From positions 248,001 to 312,000 of the forward strand of contig NZ_CP059556.1 of NCBI RefSeq assembly GCF_024734405.1: DNA of 64,000 bases, in the 5' to 3' direction. The translations under genes and the position numbers were made by a program. Shown one piece after another: positions 16,877 through 24,949 of the stretch; within the stretch, counting starts at the first letter, position 1, and the number at the start of each line of letters is the position of its first letter. This stretch comes from Saccharopolyspora gregorii. Lineage in GTDB: Bacteria > Actinomycetota > Actinomycetes > Mycobacteriales > Pseudonocardiaceae. Below the pieces are notes generated by a model, which ran no database searches, had not been told where the DNA came from, and saw only the letters and a program-made list of their open reading frames with translations.

Positions 16877-18256
16877 ATGCCTTACGTCCTGGGGATCCAC
16901 GTGGGGGCCACGGCCACCTCCGCCGCCATCGCGCGGCGCGACGGCGGCAGGTGGGGTGCGGCCACCCCGCTGCCGCTCGGTGCCGCCGGGCACACCGTCC
17001 CCACCGTGCTGTGCCGGGTCCAGGACGGGTCGTTCGTCGCAGGCGAGCAGGCGAGCAAGCAGGAGCTGACCCACCACGAGTGGGTCGTCCGAGGGTTCAC
17101 CCGCCAGGTCGGGGACGAGGCGCCGCTGCTGGTCGGCAGCGAGTTCATCTCCGCGCAGGCGCTCGTCGCGGCCGTCGTCGAATGGGTCGCCGACACCGTC
17201 GCCCACCAGCTCGGCCACCCGGCCGAGCACATCACCCTCGCGCACAGCGCCACCTGGGGACCGTTCCGCGCCCACCTGGTGCGCCAGGCGCTCGCCGCGC
17301 TCGGCCTGCGGGACGTGACGCTGGTGCCCGAACCGGTCGCCGTCGCCGTCGACTACGCCAGCAGGCAGCAGGTCGCCGAGCAGGACGCGGTCGCCGTCGC
17401 CGACATCGGCGGCACCGGCTTCGACGCGACCGTGCTGCGCCGCCGCAGCCCCGGTTTCGACGTGGTCGGGTCCACCTTGGACACCGGGCATCCCAGCGGG
17501 CAGGACCTCGACGACGAGATCTTCTCCCACCTGCTGGCGGAGTTCGGCCCCCAGCTCGACGGGCTCGACGCGTCCGACCCGGCGCACCGGGCCGCGCTGG
17601 TCGCGTTGCGGGGCGACTGCGCCCGCGGCAAGGAAGCGCTGTCCTACCACCCGGGCACCACCGTCCGCATCGAACTTCCCGGGCTGCGCACCGACTTCGC
17701 CCTGTCCCGCCCCCGCTACGAGCAGCTCGTCCGGTCGCACCTGGAACGGGTGCCGGAGCTGCTGCTGCAGGCCGTGCAGTCCGCGGCGGTGGCGCCGGAG
17801 GACCTGGCCGCGCTCGTGCTCGCCGGTGGCACCGCGCGCACCCCGCTGGTCAAGCAGCTCGTCGCCGAACGGCTCGAACGCGCCCCGCAGGTGGACGCGG
17901 CACCGGAACTCGTCGCGGCCCGCGGCGCGGCGGCCTCCGCCGTCGGCGTGCTGTCCGCGGTCAGCGACCGCGGTGAGTCCGCCGCCGAGACCAGCGTGCT
18001 CGTCCGCGTCGAAGGCCCCGGATCCGGCGGGCTCGACGTCATCGACGGCGAACCCGAGCGCGAAGAACCACCGCGGCCGCCGGTGCAGGTCGAACCGATG
18101 TACCTGGAACCGCCGGACGAAGACCGGCAGCGGTTGCTCAAGATCCTGAAACTGGGCGCGGCCGCGCTGCTGATCATCGGCGGCCTGGTGCTGACCATCG
18201 TGCAGGGGTTCGGCGGGCAGACCCCGACCAGTCCCGTCCAGACCCAGCAGCGTTGA
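16877..18256 (+). CDS. Hsp70/actin-fold ATPase with C-terminal membrane anchor
   Basis: A 459-residue Hsp70-family protein with only the ATPase part. It begins VLGIHVGATATSAAIARR (phosphate-1), has LVPEPVAVAVDYASRQ and AVADIGGTGFDATVLRR near residues 150-195 (phosphate-2), and ALVLAGGTARTPLVKQLV near 312 (adenosine motif). The DnaK substrate-binding domain is missing; instead an acidic/Pro-rich linker leads to a TM helix near 425-447. Ribosome site GGAAGGGG precedes the ATG. It is divergent from iniB and 77 bases upstream of the LuxR-type regulator in the same direction. A role as a membrane-linked sensor partner is inferred only. Confidence 0.8.
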   Translation: MPYVLGIHVGATATSAAIARRDGGRWGAATPLPLGAAGHTVPTVLCRVQDGSFVAGEQASKQELTHHEWVVRGFTRQVGDEAPLLVGSEFISAQALVAAVVEWVADTVAHQLGHPAEHITLAHSATWGPFRAHLVRQALAALGLRDVTLVPEPVAVAVDYASRQQVAEQDAVAVADIGGTGFDATVLRRRSPGFDVVGSTLDTGHPSGQDLDDEIFSHLLAEFGPQLDGLDASDPAHRAALVALRGDCARGKEALSYHPGTTVRIELPGLRTDFALSRPRYEQLVRSHLERVPELLLQAVQSAAVAPEDLAALVLAGGTARTPLVKQLVAERLERAPQVDAAPELVAARGAAASAVGVLSAVSDRGESAAETSVLVRVEGPGSGGLDVIDGEPEREEPPRPPVQVEPMYLEPPDEDRQRLLKILKLGAAALLIIGGLVLTIVQGFGGQTPTSPVQTQQR

Positions 18257-18333
18257 CGAAACCCACTCCCACCCCCAAGAGTGATCCCGCCGAGTGACCC
18301 GCGAATCGAGGTCTCCGTGAACCGAGGACTCCT

Positions 18334-20826
18334 GTGAACCACCGGATAGCCACCGCCCCAGACCTGGTGACCGGGCCCCGCGCCGTCCGGTTGTGGGAGT
18401 CCGTCGCGGCAGCTCCCGCCGAACCGGTGCAGGTCGGGATCCAGGCCGCCGGCGGTGCGGGCAAGACCGCGCTGCTCGACGAGCTCGCCGACGCCTACCG
18501 GGCCGCCGGCGTGCCGGTCGAGCGGGACGTCCGCCGCGCCGACCCCGCGAGCACCGCCGTGCTGCTCGACGACGCGCACCTGCTCGACGACGCCGCGCTG
18601 CGCGCCGCGCGCGAGCTCGCCGCCGACCCGCGGGCGCGGCTGGTGGTGGCCTACCGGCCGTGGCCGCGCGGCGCGGAGCTCGCCGAACTCGTGCACGTCC
18701 TGGACCGCTCCGGACCGCCCGTCGTGCTGTCCGGGTACACCGCCGCCGACCTCGCCGCCCGCGTCGAACGCGGCCTCGGCACCGCGCCGCCCGCCGAGTG
18801 GATCGACCGGTTGCTCGCGCAGACCGGCGGGGTCCCGCGGCTGGTGGAGGGCGTGCTCGCCGACACCAGCCCGCAGCACCTCACGCCGGCCTCGGTGCCG
18901 TCCCGCATCGTCGAGCACGTCCAGCACGAGCTCGCCGCCCTGGGCGAGGTCGGCGGCCGGTGCGCGAGCGCCGTCGCCGTCGGCGCCGCCCCGCACCCCG
19001 ACGTGCTGGCCTGGCTGCTGGCGCTCGACCCGGCCGACGTGGTGCCCGCGCTGTCCGCGATCCGCGCCAGCGGGCTCACCGACGGGGCGGGCGAGCTGCT
19101 GCCGCTGGCGCGCCGCGCGGCGCAGCTGCTCACACCCGTCGACGAGCGGATCGCGATCGCCCGCAGGCTGGTGCGGGTGCAGCTCGACCGCGGCCGGCCG
19201 GTGCTGGGGCTGCTGCGCCCGTTCCTCGACTCGGAGACGACCTCGGCCGCGGACCCGACGATGGCCGAGGCCTACGAGCAGGCCGGGGTGGAAGCGGCCG
19301 AGCAGGCGCCGGAGCTGTCCTCGCGGTTCTTCGACGCCGCCGTCTCCGCCGGGACCCCGCCCGTCCGGCTCGCCGCGCGCCGCGCCAAGGCCGCCGCGAT
19401 CGCCGGGCACTTCGACGAGGCGCTGCGGCTCGCCGACGCGGTGATCGTGGACGAGACCGTCCCGGACCGGGCGCTGGGCGTGCAGGTCGCGGCCAGCGTG
19501 CTCGCCCACCGCGGACTGCCGGCCCGCTCCGCGCAGTTGTGCCGCTGGTCCGCCGAGCACCTGCGCTGGCCCGGCGACCGCGCCTACGCGGCCGTGTCGC
19601 TGATCGGCACCGGGCGGCTCGCCGAAGCCGAGCAGCTGCTGCGGACGGTGCCCGACCCGGGGCCGCCGACCTCGCTGTCCGGTTCCTCCGACCAGCTCGT
19701 CGACGGGATCCGCGAATCGATCACCGGCAACCCGGTCACCGCGCTGTCCCTGCTGACCCGGTCGGCGTCGCTGGCCGAACCGGTCGGCGGTGCCGCGCTG
19801 GTGCCGGACACGCCGGCCGCGATCGCCACCCTCGCCGCGCTGCACTGCGGCGAGCTCGACGTCGCCGCCTCCGTGGTGGGGCGCGCCATCGAAGCGGGCA
19901 GCGGCGGGCCGATGCTCGCCGTGCGGCACCGGCTGCTCGCCGCGTGGATCCCGCTGGCCCGCGGCGACACCCTCGGCGCGCGGGCCGCGCTGGACGCCGC
20001 CGCGCCCGCCCCCGACGCGTTGCAGGCGCGGGACCGGCTGCTGGCCACCGCGATCGAAGCGGGCATCGCGAACCGGGACAACGACACCGCCGCGCTGAAC
20101 GCCGTCCGCGGCCGCGCCCGGCAGGCCATCGCCGAGCACCCGGCGGACCTGTTCGGGCTGCTGGCGCTCGGCGAACTCGCCGTGTCCTGCGCGCGGCTGC
20201 ACGACCAGGACTGGGTCGAACCGCACCTGGACGCGGCGTTCGCCCTGCTCGCCGAGCTCGGCGACCCACCGCTGTGGACCGGCCTGCTGCGCTGGAAGTG
20301 CCTCCAGGCGGCCGTGGTCAGCGAGGACGCCGCGACCGTGCGCACCCACGTGGCCGCGCTGGAGGCGATGTCCGGGCACAACCCGATGTCCGCGGCGATG
20401 GCCGCGGCCGCCCGCACCTGGCAGGACGTGCTCACCGGAGCGGTCGACCGCGAGCAGGCCGAGCAGGCGGCCCGCGGGCTGCACGCGGCCGGGCTCACCT
20501 GGGACGGGGCCCGGCTCGCCGGGCAGGCGGCGCTGCGCACCGCGGACCGGCCCACGATGCTCGGGCTGCTGGAGTGCGCCCGCTCGCTGCAGGGCAAACC
20601 GGCCCGCCCGCGCGCCATCGGCGAGTCCGGCGACGGCGTGCTCAGCGAACGCGAGCGGGAGGTCGCGGAGCTGGTGCTGTCCGGGCTCACCTACAAGCAG
20701 GTCGGCAAGCGGCTGTTCATCTCGGCGAAGACGGTGGAGCACCACATCGGACGGATCAAGCAGCGCCTGGGCGCGTCCTCCCGGGAGGACCTGCTGGCCC
20801 GGCTCCGCGGGATCCTCGACTCCTGA
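18334..20826 (+). CDS. Large MalT/LuxR-type (LAL) ATPase regulator, IniR-like
   Basis: 830 residues. N-terminal STAND-type ATPase with Walker A GGAGKTAL at residues 40-47 and a Walker B-like VLLDDAHLLDD near 70; a long Ala/Leu-rich helical repeat region; and a C-terminal LuxR helix-turn-helix (LSEREREVAELVLSGLTYK, then KTVEHHIGRIKQRLG) at about 770-820. Mycobacterial IniR (Rv0339c), the activator of iniBAC, is a MalT-like regulator of about the same length, and this gene lies beside iniB. GTG start with GAGGA 5 bases upstream. The start overlaps the stop of a 6-codon mini-frame beginning at 18317. Confidence 0.8.
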   Translation: MNHRIATAPDLVTGPRAVRLWESVAAAPAEPVQVGIQAAGGAGKTALLDELADAYRAAGVPVERDVRRADPASTAVLLDDAHLLDDAALRAARELAADPRARLVVAYRPWPRGAELAELVHVLDRSGPPVVLSGYTAADLAARVERGLGTAPPAEWIDRLLAQTGGVPRLVEGVLADTSPQHLTPASVPSRIVEHVQHELAALGEVGGRCASAVAVGAAPHPDVLAWLLALDPADVVPALSAIRASGLTDGAGELLPLARRAAQLLTPVDERIAIARRLVRVQLDRGRPVLGLLRPFLDSETTSAADPTMAEAYEQAGVEAAEQAPELSSRFFDAAVSAGTPPVRLAARRAKAAAIAGHFDEALRLADAVIVDETVPDRALGVQVAASVLAHRGLPARSAQLCRWSAEHLRWPGDRAYAAVSLIGTGRLAEAEQLLRTVPDPGPPTSLSGSSDQLVDGIRESITGNPVTALSLLTRSASLAEPVGGAALVPDTPAAIATLAALHCGELDVAASVVGRAIEAGSGGPMLAVRHRLLAAWIPLARGDTLGARAALDAAAPAPDALQARDRLLATAIEAGIANRDNDTAALNAVRGRARQAIAEHPADLFGLLALGELAVSCARLHDQDWVEPHLDAAFALLAELGDPPLWTGLLRWKCLQAAVVSEDAATVRTHVAALEAMSGHNPMSAAMAAAARTWQDVLTGAVDREQAEQAARGLHAAGLTWDGARLAGQAALRTADRPTMLGLLECARSLQGKPARPRAIGESGDGVLSEREREVAELVLSGLTYKQVGKRLFISAKTVEHHIGRIKQRLGASSREDLLARLRGILDS

Positions 20827-20877
20827 CCACGGATCCGACCGCGCGGACCGGTGCCGCGGCGGTCCGCGGCCCGCGGA

Positions 20878-20907
20878 ACGGCCCGCCCGGGAACCCGGAC
20901 GGGCCGT
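20878..20907. terminator. Terminator between regulator and esterase
   Basis: ACGGCCCG-CCCGGG and CCCGG-ACGGGCCGT form a long GC stem with a two-base loop between convergent genes, 50 bases after the regulator stop. Confidence 0.7.
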
Positions 20908-20912
20908 CGAGC

Positions 20913-21995
20913 TCAGGCCCCGCCGCCGAGGGCCAGCCCGGCGCGGAGGGTGCCCGCGATCTCGCTCAGCGCCTCGTTGAACCGGGTGCCCGCCTGCCGC
21001 ACGTTGCCGAACCCGTGGATCAGGTCTTCGAAGCGCCGCGCCACCACCGGCACGCCCGCCTCGGCGAGCCGCCGCGCGTACTCCTCGCCGTCGTCGCGCA
21101 GCGGGTCGAACCCGGCGGTGACCACGTGCGCGGGCGGCAGGCCGCTCAGGTCGTCCGCCAGCAGCACCGACAGCCGCAGGTCGGTGCGGTCGGTGCCGGG
21201 GGCCGCGTACTGGTCGAGGAACCAGGTGATGTCCGAGTCGGACAGCAGCAGCCCGCTGCTGAACAGGTCCCGGGAGCGCCGCCGCACCGTCGCGTCCAGC
21301 GCCGGGTACATCAGCAGCTGGAACGCCGGCTTCGGCCCCCCGGCCCGCGTCGCGTGGTACGAGACGGCGGCGGCCAGGTTGCCGCCCGCGCTGTCCCCGC
21401 CGACCGCGATCCGGTCCGGCTGGGTGCCGAGCTCCTCGGCCCGCTCGACCGCGTACCGGAACGCGGCCATCGCGTCGTCGAACGCCGCCGGGAACGGGTC
21501 CTCCGGTGCGAGCCGGTAGCCGACCGAGAGCACTCGCACCCCGGCGGCCTTCGCGAAGTAGCGGCACAGGTCGTCGTGGCTGTCCAGGTCGCCGATGACC
21601 CAGCCGCCGCCGTGGAAGAACACCAGCAGCGGGCTGTGCTCGGTGAGCGACTGCGGCCGGTACAGCCGCGCCGCGAGCTCGCCGTCCGGGGTGGGGATGG
21701 TGCGCTCGCCGACCGCGACGCCGGGCAGCGGTGCCCGGTCGACGATGGCGGTGGACTCCGCCATCAGCGCTCGGGACCCGGCGGCGTCGCCGTTGGTGAG
21801 CTGGGTGCTGCCGGTGAGCGCCTGCATCTTCAGCAGCAGCTGGGCGTCGAGCGCGAGCTCCTGGCCGTCGATCCGCCGCGGCGCTCCCGCGATGAGCCTG
21901 CGCAGCGGCCGCGGCAGCGCGAACGCGGCGTGCAACCCGGCGCCGAGCACGTGCGCGCGCAGCCGGGGCGGGATCAGTTCGACGGCTTTCGACAT
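20913..21995 (-). CDS. HSL-family alpha/beta hydrolase (esterase)
   Basis: A 360-residue hydrolase of the hormone-sensitive lipase family. Oxyanion motif FFHGGGWVIGD near residue 130, nucleophile serine in AVGGDSAGGNLAAA near 200, Asp in AGFDPLRDDG near 296 and His in LIHGFGNVRQ near 325. It would hydrolyse short-chain carboxyl esters or lipid esters in the cytoplasm. No signal peptide is visible. Divergent from the FMN reductase gene. Confidence 0.87.
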   Translation of the reverse strand: MSKAVELIPPRLRAHVLGAGLHAAFALPRPLRRLIAGAPRRIDGQELALDAQLLLKMQALTGSTQLTNGDAAGSRALMAESTAIVDRAPLPGVAVGERTIPTPDGELAARLYRPQSLTEHSPLLVFFHGGGWVIGDLDSHDDLCRYFAKAAGVRVLSVGYRLAPEDPFPAAFDDAMAAFRYAVERAEELGTQPDRIAVGGDSAGGNLAAAVSYHATRAGGPKPAFQLLMYPALDATVRRRSRDLFSSGLLLSDSDITWFLDQYAAPGTDRTDLRLSVLLADDLSGLPPAHVVTAGFDPLRDDGEEYARRLAEAGVPVVARRFEDLIHGFGNVRQAGTRFNEALSEIAGTLRAGLALGGGA

Positions 21996-22162
21996 GGCAA
22001 GACCTCCCGAGGACGGACCGTGCCCGGGAGGCTACTAGCAGGTAGTCGTGACCCGGGACACTGCCGCGGACCTTTGACTTCGAGTTATCTGGAGGTCGTA
22101 GCGTGATCGACGTCCGGCTGCGACCGCAGGACACCGCCGGCCCCCGATGAAAGGATCTGAAG

Positions 22163-22723
22163 ATGACCGTGACCGTGGTGGGGATCGGCGGTTCGGTGCG
22201 CCCGGACTCCCAGTCCGAGCGCGCGATGCACGCCGTTCTCGCCGGGGCGCGCGAGGCGGGCGCCGAGGTGCGCGCCATCGGCGGCGAGAACCTGGTGCTG
22301 CCGTTCTACGACCCGCACTTCACCGACCGCACCGAGGCCGCGCGGGAGCTCGTCGCCGCGCTGCGCGGGGCGGACGGGGTGGTGCTGTCCTCGCCCGGCT
22401 ACCACGGCACCATCTCCGGCCTGATCAAGAACGCGCTGGACTACGCGGAGGACCTCCGCGCCGACGAGCGCCCCTACCTGGACGGCCGGGCCGTCGGCTG
22501 CGTCGGCGCCGCGTACGGCTGGCAGGCGGCGGTGACCACGCTGCAGGCGCTGCGCTCGGTGGTGCACTCGCTGCGCGGCTGGCCGACGCCGCTCGGCGCC
22601 GCGGTCAACTCATCGGAGGCCCGGTTCGAACCGGACGGGACCTGCTCAGACCCGAAGCTGGGAACCACGTTGCGCACCATCGGCATCCAGCTGGTTGAGT
22701 TCGCCGAACAGCGCCGCTCCTGA
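22163..22723 (+). CDS. NADPH-dependent FMN reductase
   Basis: A 186-residue flavodoxin-like reductase: GIGGSVRPDSQSERAM (FMN phosphate loop) at 7-22 and VLSSPGYHGTISGLIKNALD near 75-95. Family members reduce FMN or quinones with NADPH, supplying reduced flavin or countering quinone stress. The gene is followed 98 bases later by dps in the same direction, which suits an oxidative-stress setting, although no shared promoter element was identified. Confidence 0.88.
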   Translation: MTVTVVGIGGSVRPDSQSERAMHAVLAGAREAGAEVRAIGGENLVLPFYDPHFTDRTEAARELVAALRGADGVVLSSPGYHGTISGLIKNALDYAEDLRADERPYLDGRAVGCVGAAYGWQAAVTTLQALRSVVHSLRGWPTPLGAAVNSSEARFEPDGTCSDPKLGTTLRTIGIQLVEFAEQRRS

Positions 22724-22821
22724 CTCCGCACCGCCGGTCGGTGATTATCGGGCGGGCTCGGCGGGTAACCACCGGGGGACATGCCCGAACCGACTGCGCA
22801 CCCGGTGCGAGGAGGTACGCG

Positions 22822-23310
22822 ATGACCGCCACCAAGTCCCCGATCTCCAGCCCGCTCGGCGACTCCGACCAGGACATCACCGGCAAGGCCTTGCAGGGGA
22901 CCCTGCTGGACATGATCGACCTGCACCTCGTGGCGAAGCAGGCCCACTGGAACGTCGTCGGCCGCTTCTTCCGCGACGTGCACCTCCAGCTGGACGAGCT
23001 GGTCTCGGTCGCGCGCGGCTTCGCCGACGACGTCGCGGAGCGCGCCTCCGCGCTGGGCGTCTCCCCGGACGGCCGGGCGTCGACCGTGGCCGAGGCCTCC
23101 GGGGTGCCGCGCTTCGAGGCCGGTTGGCGCACCGACAAGGAGGTCATCGCCGCCATCGTCGACGCGCTGGCGACGGTCATCCGCCGGTTGCGCGGCCGGA
23201 TCGACGAGACGGACAAGACCGACCTGGTGAGCCAGGACCTGCTGATCGCGATCGCGCAGGAGCTGGAGAAGTCGCACTGGATGTGGCAGGCCCAGCTCGC
23301 GGAGTCCTGA
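22822..23310 (+). CDS. dps: Dps-family DNA-protection ferritin
   Basis: A 162-residue miniferritin. The ferroxidase segment KQAHWNVVGRFFRDVHLQLDELV (split: His near 41, Asp near 56) and the downstream ADDVAERASALGVSPDG match Dps, which oxidises Fe(II) with peroxide in a 12-mer and can coat DNA. The ATG is preceded by GAGGAGGT. No Lys-rich tail longer than a few residues is present, so DNA binding by the tail may be weak. A strong hairpin follows. Confidence 0.9.
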   Translation: MTATKSPISSPLGDSDQDITGKALQGTLLDMIDLHLVAKQAHWNVVGRFFRDVHLQLDELVSVARGFADDVAERASALGVSPDGRASTVAEASGVPRFEAGWRTDKEVIAAIVDALATVIRRLRGRIDETDKTDLVSQDLLIAIAQELEKSHWMWQAQLAES

Positions 23311-23325
23311 CCACCCGCACGGCCC

Positions 23326-23362
23326 GGCCCGGTGCTCGCTCGAACGGAGCGGGCGCCGGGCC
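23326..23362 (+). terminator. Terminator after dps
   Basis: GGCCCGGTGCTCGCTC pairs with GGAGCGGGCGCCGGGCC around a four-base loop, 16 bases after the dps stop. Confidence 0.7.
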
Positions 23363-23421
23363 GAACCACGTGCGATGAGGGGGCCCGCCGAGCTCGGCGC
23401 CCGGCGGGCACGGGGGCGCGG

Positions 23422-24486
23422 TCAGGCGCGGCGGGCGCGCACGTACTGCTTCGGCCAGATGTTCTCGGCGTGCAGCTCGTCGGCGGCGTGCAGCGGCCAG
23501 TGCGGGTCGCGCAGCAGTTCCCTGCCGAGCAGCACCACGTCCGCCGAACCGGAGGACACGACCTCCTCGGCCTGCTGCGGCGAGGTGATCAGGCCGACGG
23601 CGCCGGTCGGCACCTCCGCCTCCAGCTTGATCTGCCGCGCGAACCGGGTCTGGTAGCCGGAGCCGACCGGGATCCGCGCGTCGGGCACCGCACCGCCGGT
23701 GGAGGCGTCGACGAGGTCCACGCCGTGCTCGGCCAGCAGCCGGCTCAGCCGCACGGAGTCGTCGCCGGTCCAGCCGCCCTCGACCCAGTCCGTCGCGGAC
23801 AGCCGCGCCAGCAGCGGGCGTCCCGCGGGCCACACCTCGCGCACCGCGTCGACGATCTCCAGCAGCAGCCGGACCCGGCCGTCGAAGTCACCGCCGTAGC
23901 GGTCGGTGCGGTCGTTGACCAGCGGCGAGTAGAACTGGTGCGCCAAGTAGCCGTGCGCGAAGTGCAGCTCGACGACCTCGAACCCGGCTTCCGCGGAGCG
24001 GCGCGCGGCGTCGGCGAACTGCTGCGGGATCGCGGCGACCTCGTCCTCGGTCAACGCGCGGGGGGCGGCCAGCGCGCCGAAGGCGTTCGACGTGGAGCTG
24101 ACGGTCTGCCAGCCGCCGTCGGCCGCGGGCAGCGTGCCGTCGCCCTCCCACGGGGCCGTGGTGGAGGCCTTGCGGCCCGCGTGCGCCAGCTGCACGGCCG
24201 GGGTGGAGCCCTGCTCGCGCAGGAAGTCGGTGATCCGGCGCCAGGCCGTGACCTGCTCGTCGTTCCACAGCCCGGTGTCGGCGGCGCTGATGCGGCCTTC
24301 GGGTGCGACGGCGGTGGCCTCGGCCATGACCAGCCCGGCGCCGCCGACGGCGAACTGGCCGAGGTGCACCAGGTGCCAATCGGTCGGCACCCCGTCCACG
24401 GCGGAGTACTGGCACATGGGGGACACCCAGACGCGGTTGCGGATCTCGGTGGCGCCCAGCTTCAACGGGTCGAAGAGATGGCTCAT
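23422..24486 (-). CDS. NADH:flavin oxidoreductase, Old Yellow Enzyme (YqjM/NamA-like)
   Basis: A 354-residue FMN TIM-barrel enzyme. It begins SHLFDPLKLGATEIRNRVWVS, then PMCQYSAVDGVPTDWHLVHL, the YqjM-class Cys motif; HAGRKAST holds the substrate-side region; and HFAHGYLAHQFYSPLVN near 180 is the family signature. It would reduce activated C=C bonds using NAD(P)H. ATG 24484-24486 is chosen because homology begins there; an in-frame start 17 codons upstream has no support. Divergent from the small peptide gene. Confidence 0.9.
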   Translation of the reverse strand: MSHLFDPLKLGATEIRNRVWVSPMCQYSAVDGVPTDWHLVHLGQFAVGGAGLVMAEATAVAPEGRISAADTGLWNDEQVTAWRRITDFLREQGSTPAVQLAHAGRKASTTAPWEGDGTLPAADGGWQTVSSTSNAFGALAAPRALTEDEVAAIPQQFADAARRSAEAGFEVVELHFAHGYLAHQFYSPLVNDRTDRYGGDFDGRVRLLLEIVDAVREVWPAGRPLLARLSATDWVEGGWTGDDSVRLSRLLAEHGVDLVDASTGGAVPDARIPVGSGYQTRFARQIKLEAEVPTGAVGLITSPQQAEEVVSSGSADVVLLGRELLRDPHWPLHAADELHAENIWPKQYVRARRA

Positions 24487-24773
24487 GACACCCATGACGC
24501 AGTTGCACGCGCGGGTATTCCGCGCTGAGCGGAACAACGCGCGAGACGTGGGTCACCCGCGTACCCGCCGCGGCTGGGAACCCGCTGGGCGGCGGCCGCG
24601 CGCCTCCCGGGAATCCGCGACCCCGGCGGAACCTCCGGTTCGCACCCAGTTCGTTCCCAGGGAATTGGCAGCGCATTCGTGTCGATTCCCGCCGAATTGC
24701 GCCGGTAGTTTCGTTCATGTCGGCGCCGAACGGCCCGGCGAAATCAGAGAAGAGAATCGACCAGGAGGTCACC

Positions 24774-24866
24774 ATGGGATTCCCCATTCCGGTTCCCGGC
24801 AAGCGCCCGCACTTCCCGCGCCCCGAGCAGCCCGCCCCGGGCCGGCCGCAGCAGCCGCGGAAGTGA
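24774..24866 (+). CDS. 30-codon proline-rich cationic peptide
   Basis: A short frame with an excellent ribosome site (AGGAGGT four bases before ATG). The product has 30 residues, 10 of them Pro (every 2-5 residues), with seven basic residues (counting His) and one Glu. Landmarks are MGFPIPVPG at the start, KRPHFPRP at 10-17, and a GRPQQPRK end. No signal peptide, leader or Cys is seen. Composition and PRP motif recall insect and mammalian proline-rich antimicrobial peptides. An ABC exporter begins 83 bases downstream in the same direction, so an exported peptide is a reasonable inference, not proven. Confidence 0.6.
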   Translation: MGFPIPVPGKRPHFPRPEQPAPGRPQQPRK

Positions 24867-24873
24867 CTCCGCA

Positions 24874-24914
24874 CCGGAGGGTCGGCGGCGTCCGCATCGC
24901 CGCCGCCCCTCCGG
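24874..24914 (+). terminator. Hairpin between peptide and exporter genes
   Basis: CCGGAGGG-CGGCGGCG pairs with CGCCGCCG-CCCTCCGG (one mismatch, 7-base loop), starting 7 bases after the peptide stop. There is no T-tract, so partial termination or mRNA protection of the peptide message is more likely than a full stop. Confidence 0.6.
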
Positions 24915-24949
24915 GCGTTCCGCGCGATCGCGCACTGGAGAGGTGAATC

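Noticed and set aside
18317-18337. Six-codon mini-frame before the LuxR-type regulator
   Set aside because: The stop overlaps the real start and could couple translation, but it is short enough to be chance and has no separate ribosome site.
17716-22278. Very long minus-strand open frame
   Set aside because: It lies opposite the Hsp70-like and regulator genes, which have clear motifs; high GC creates such shadow frames.
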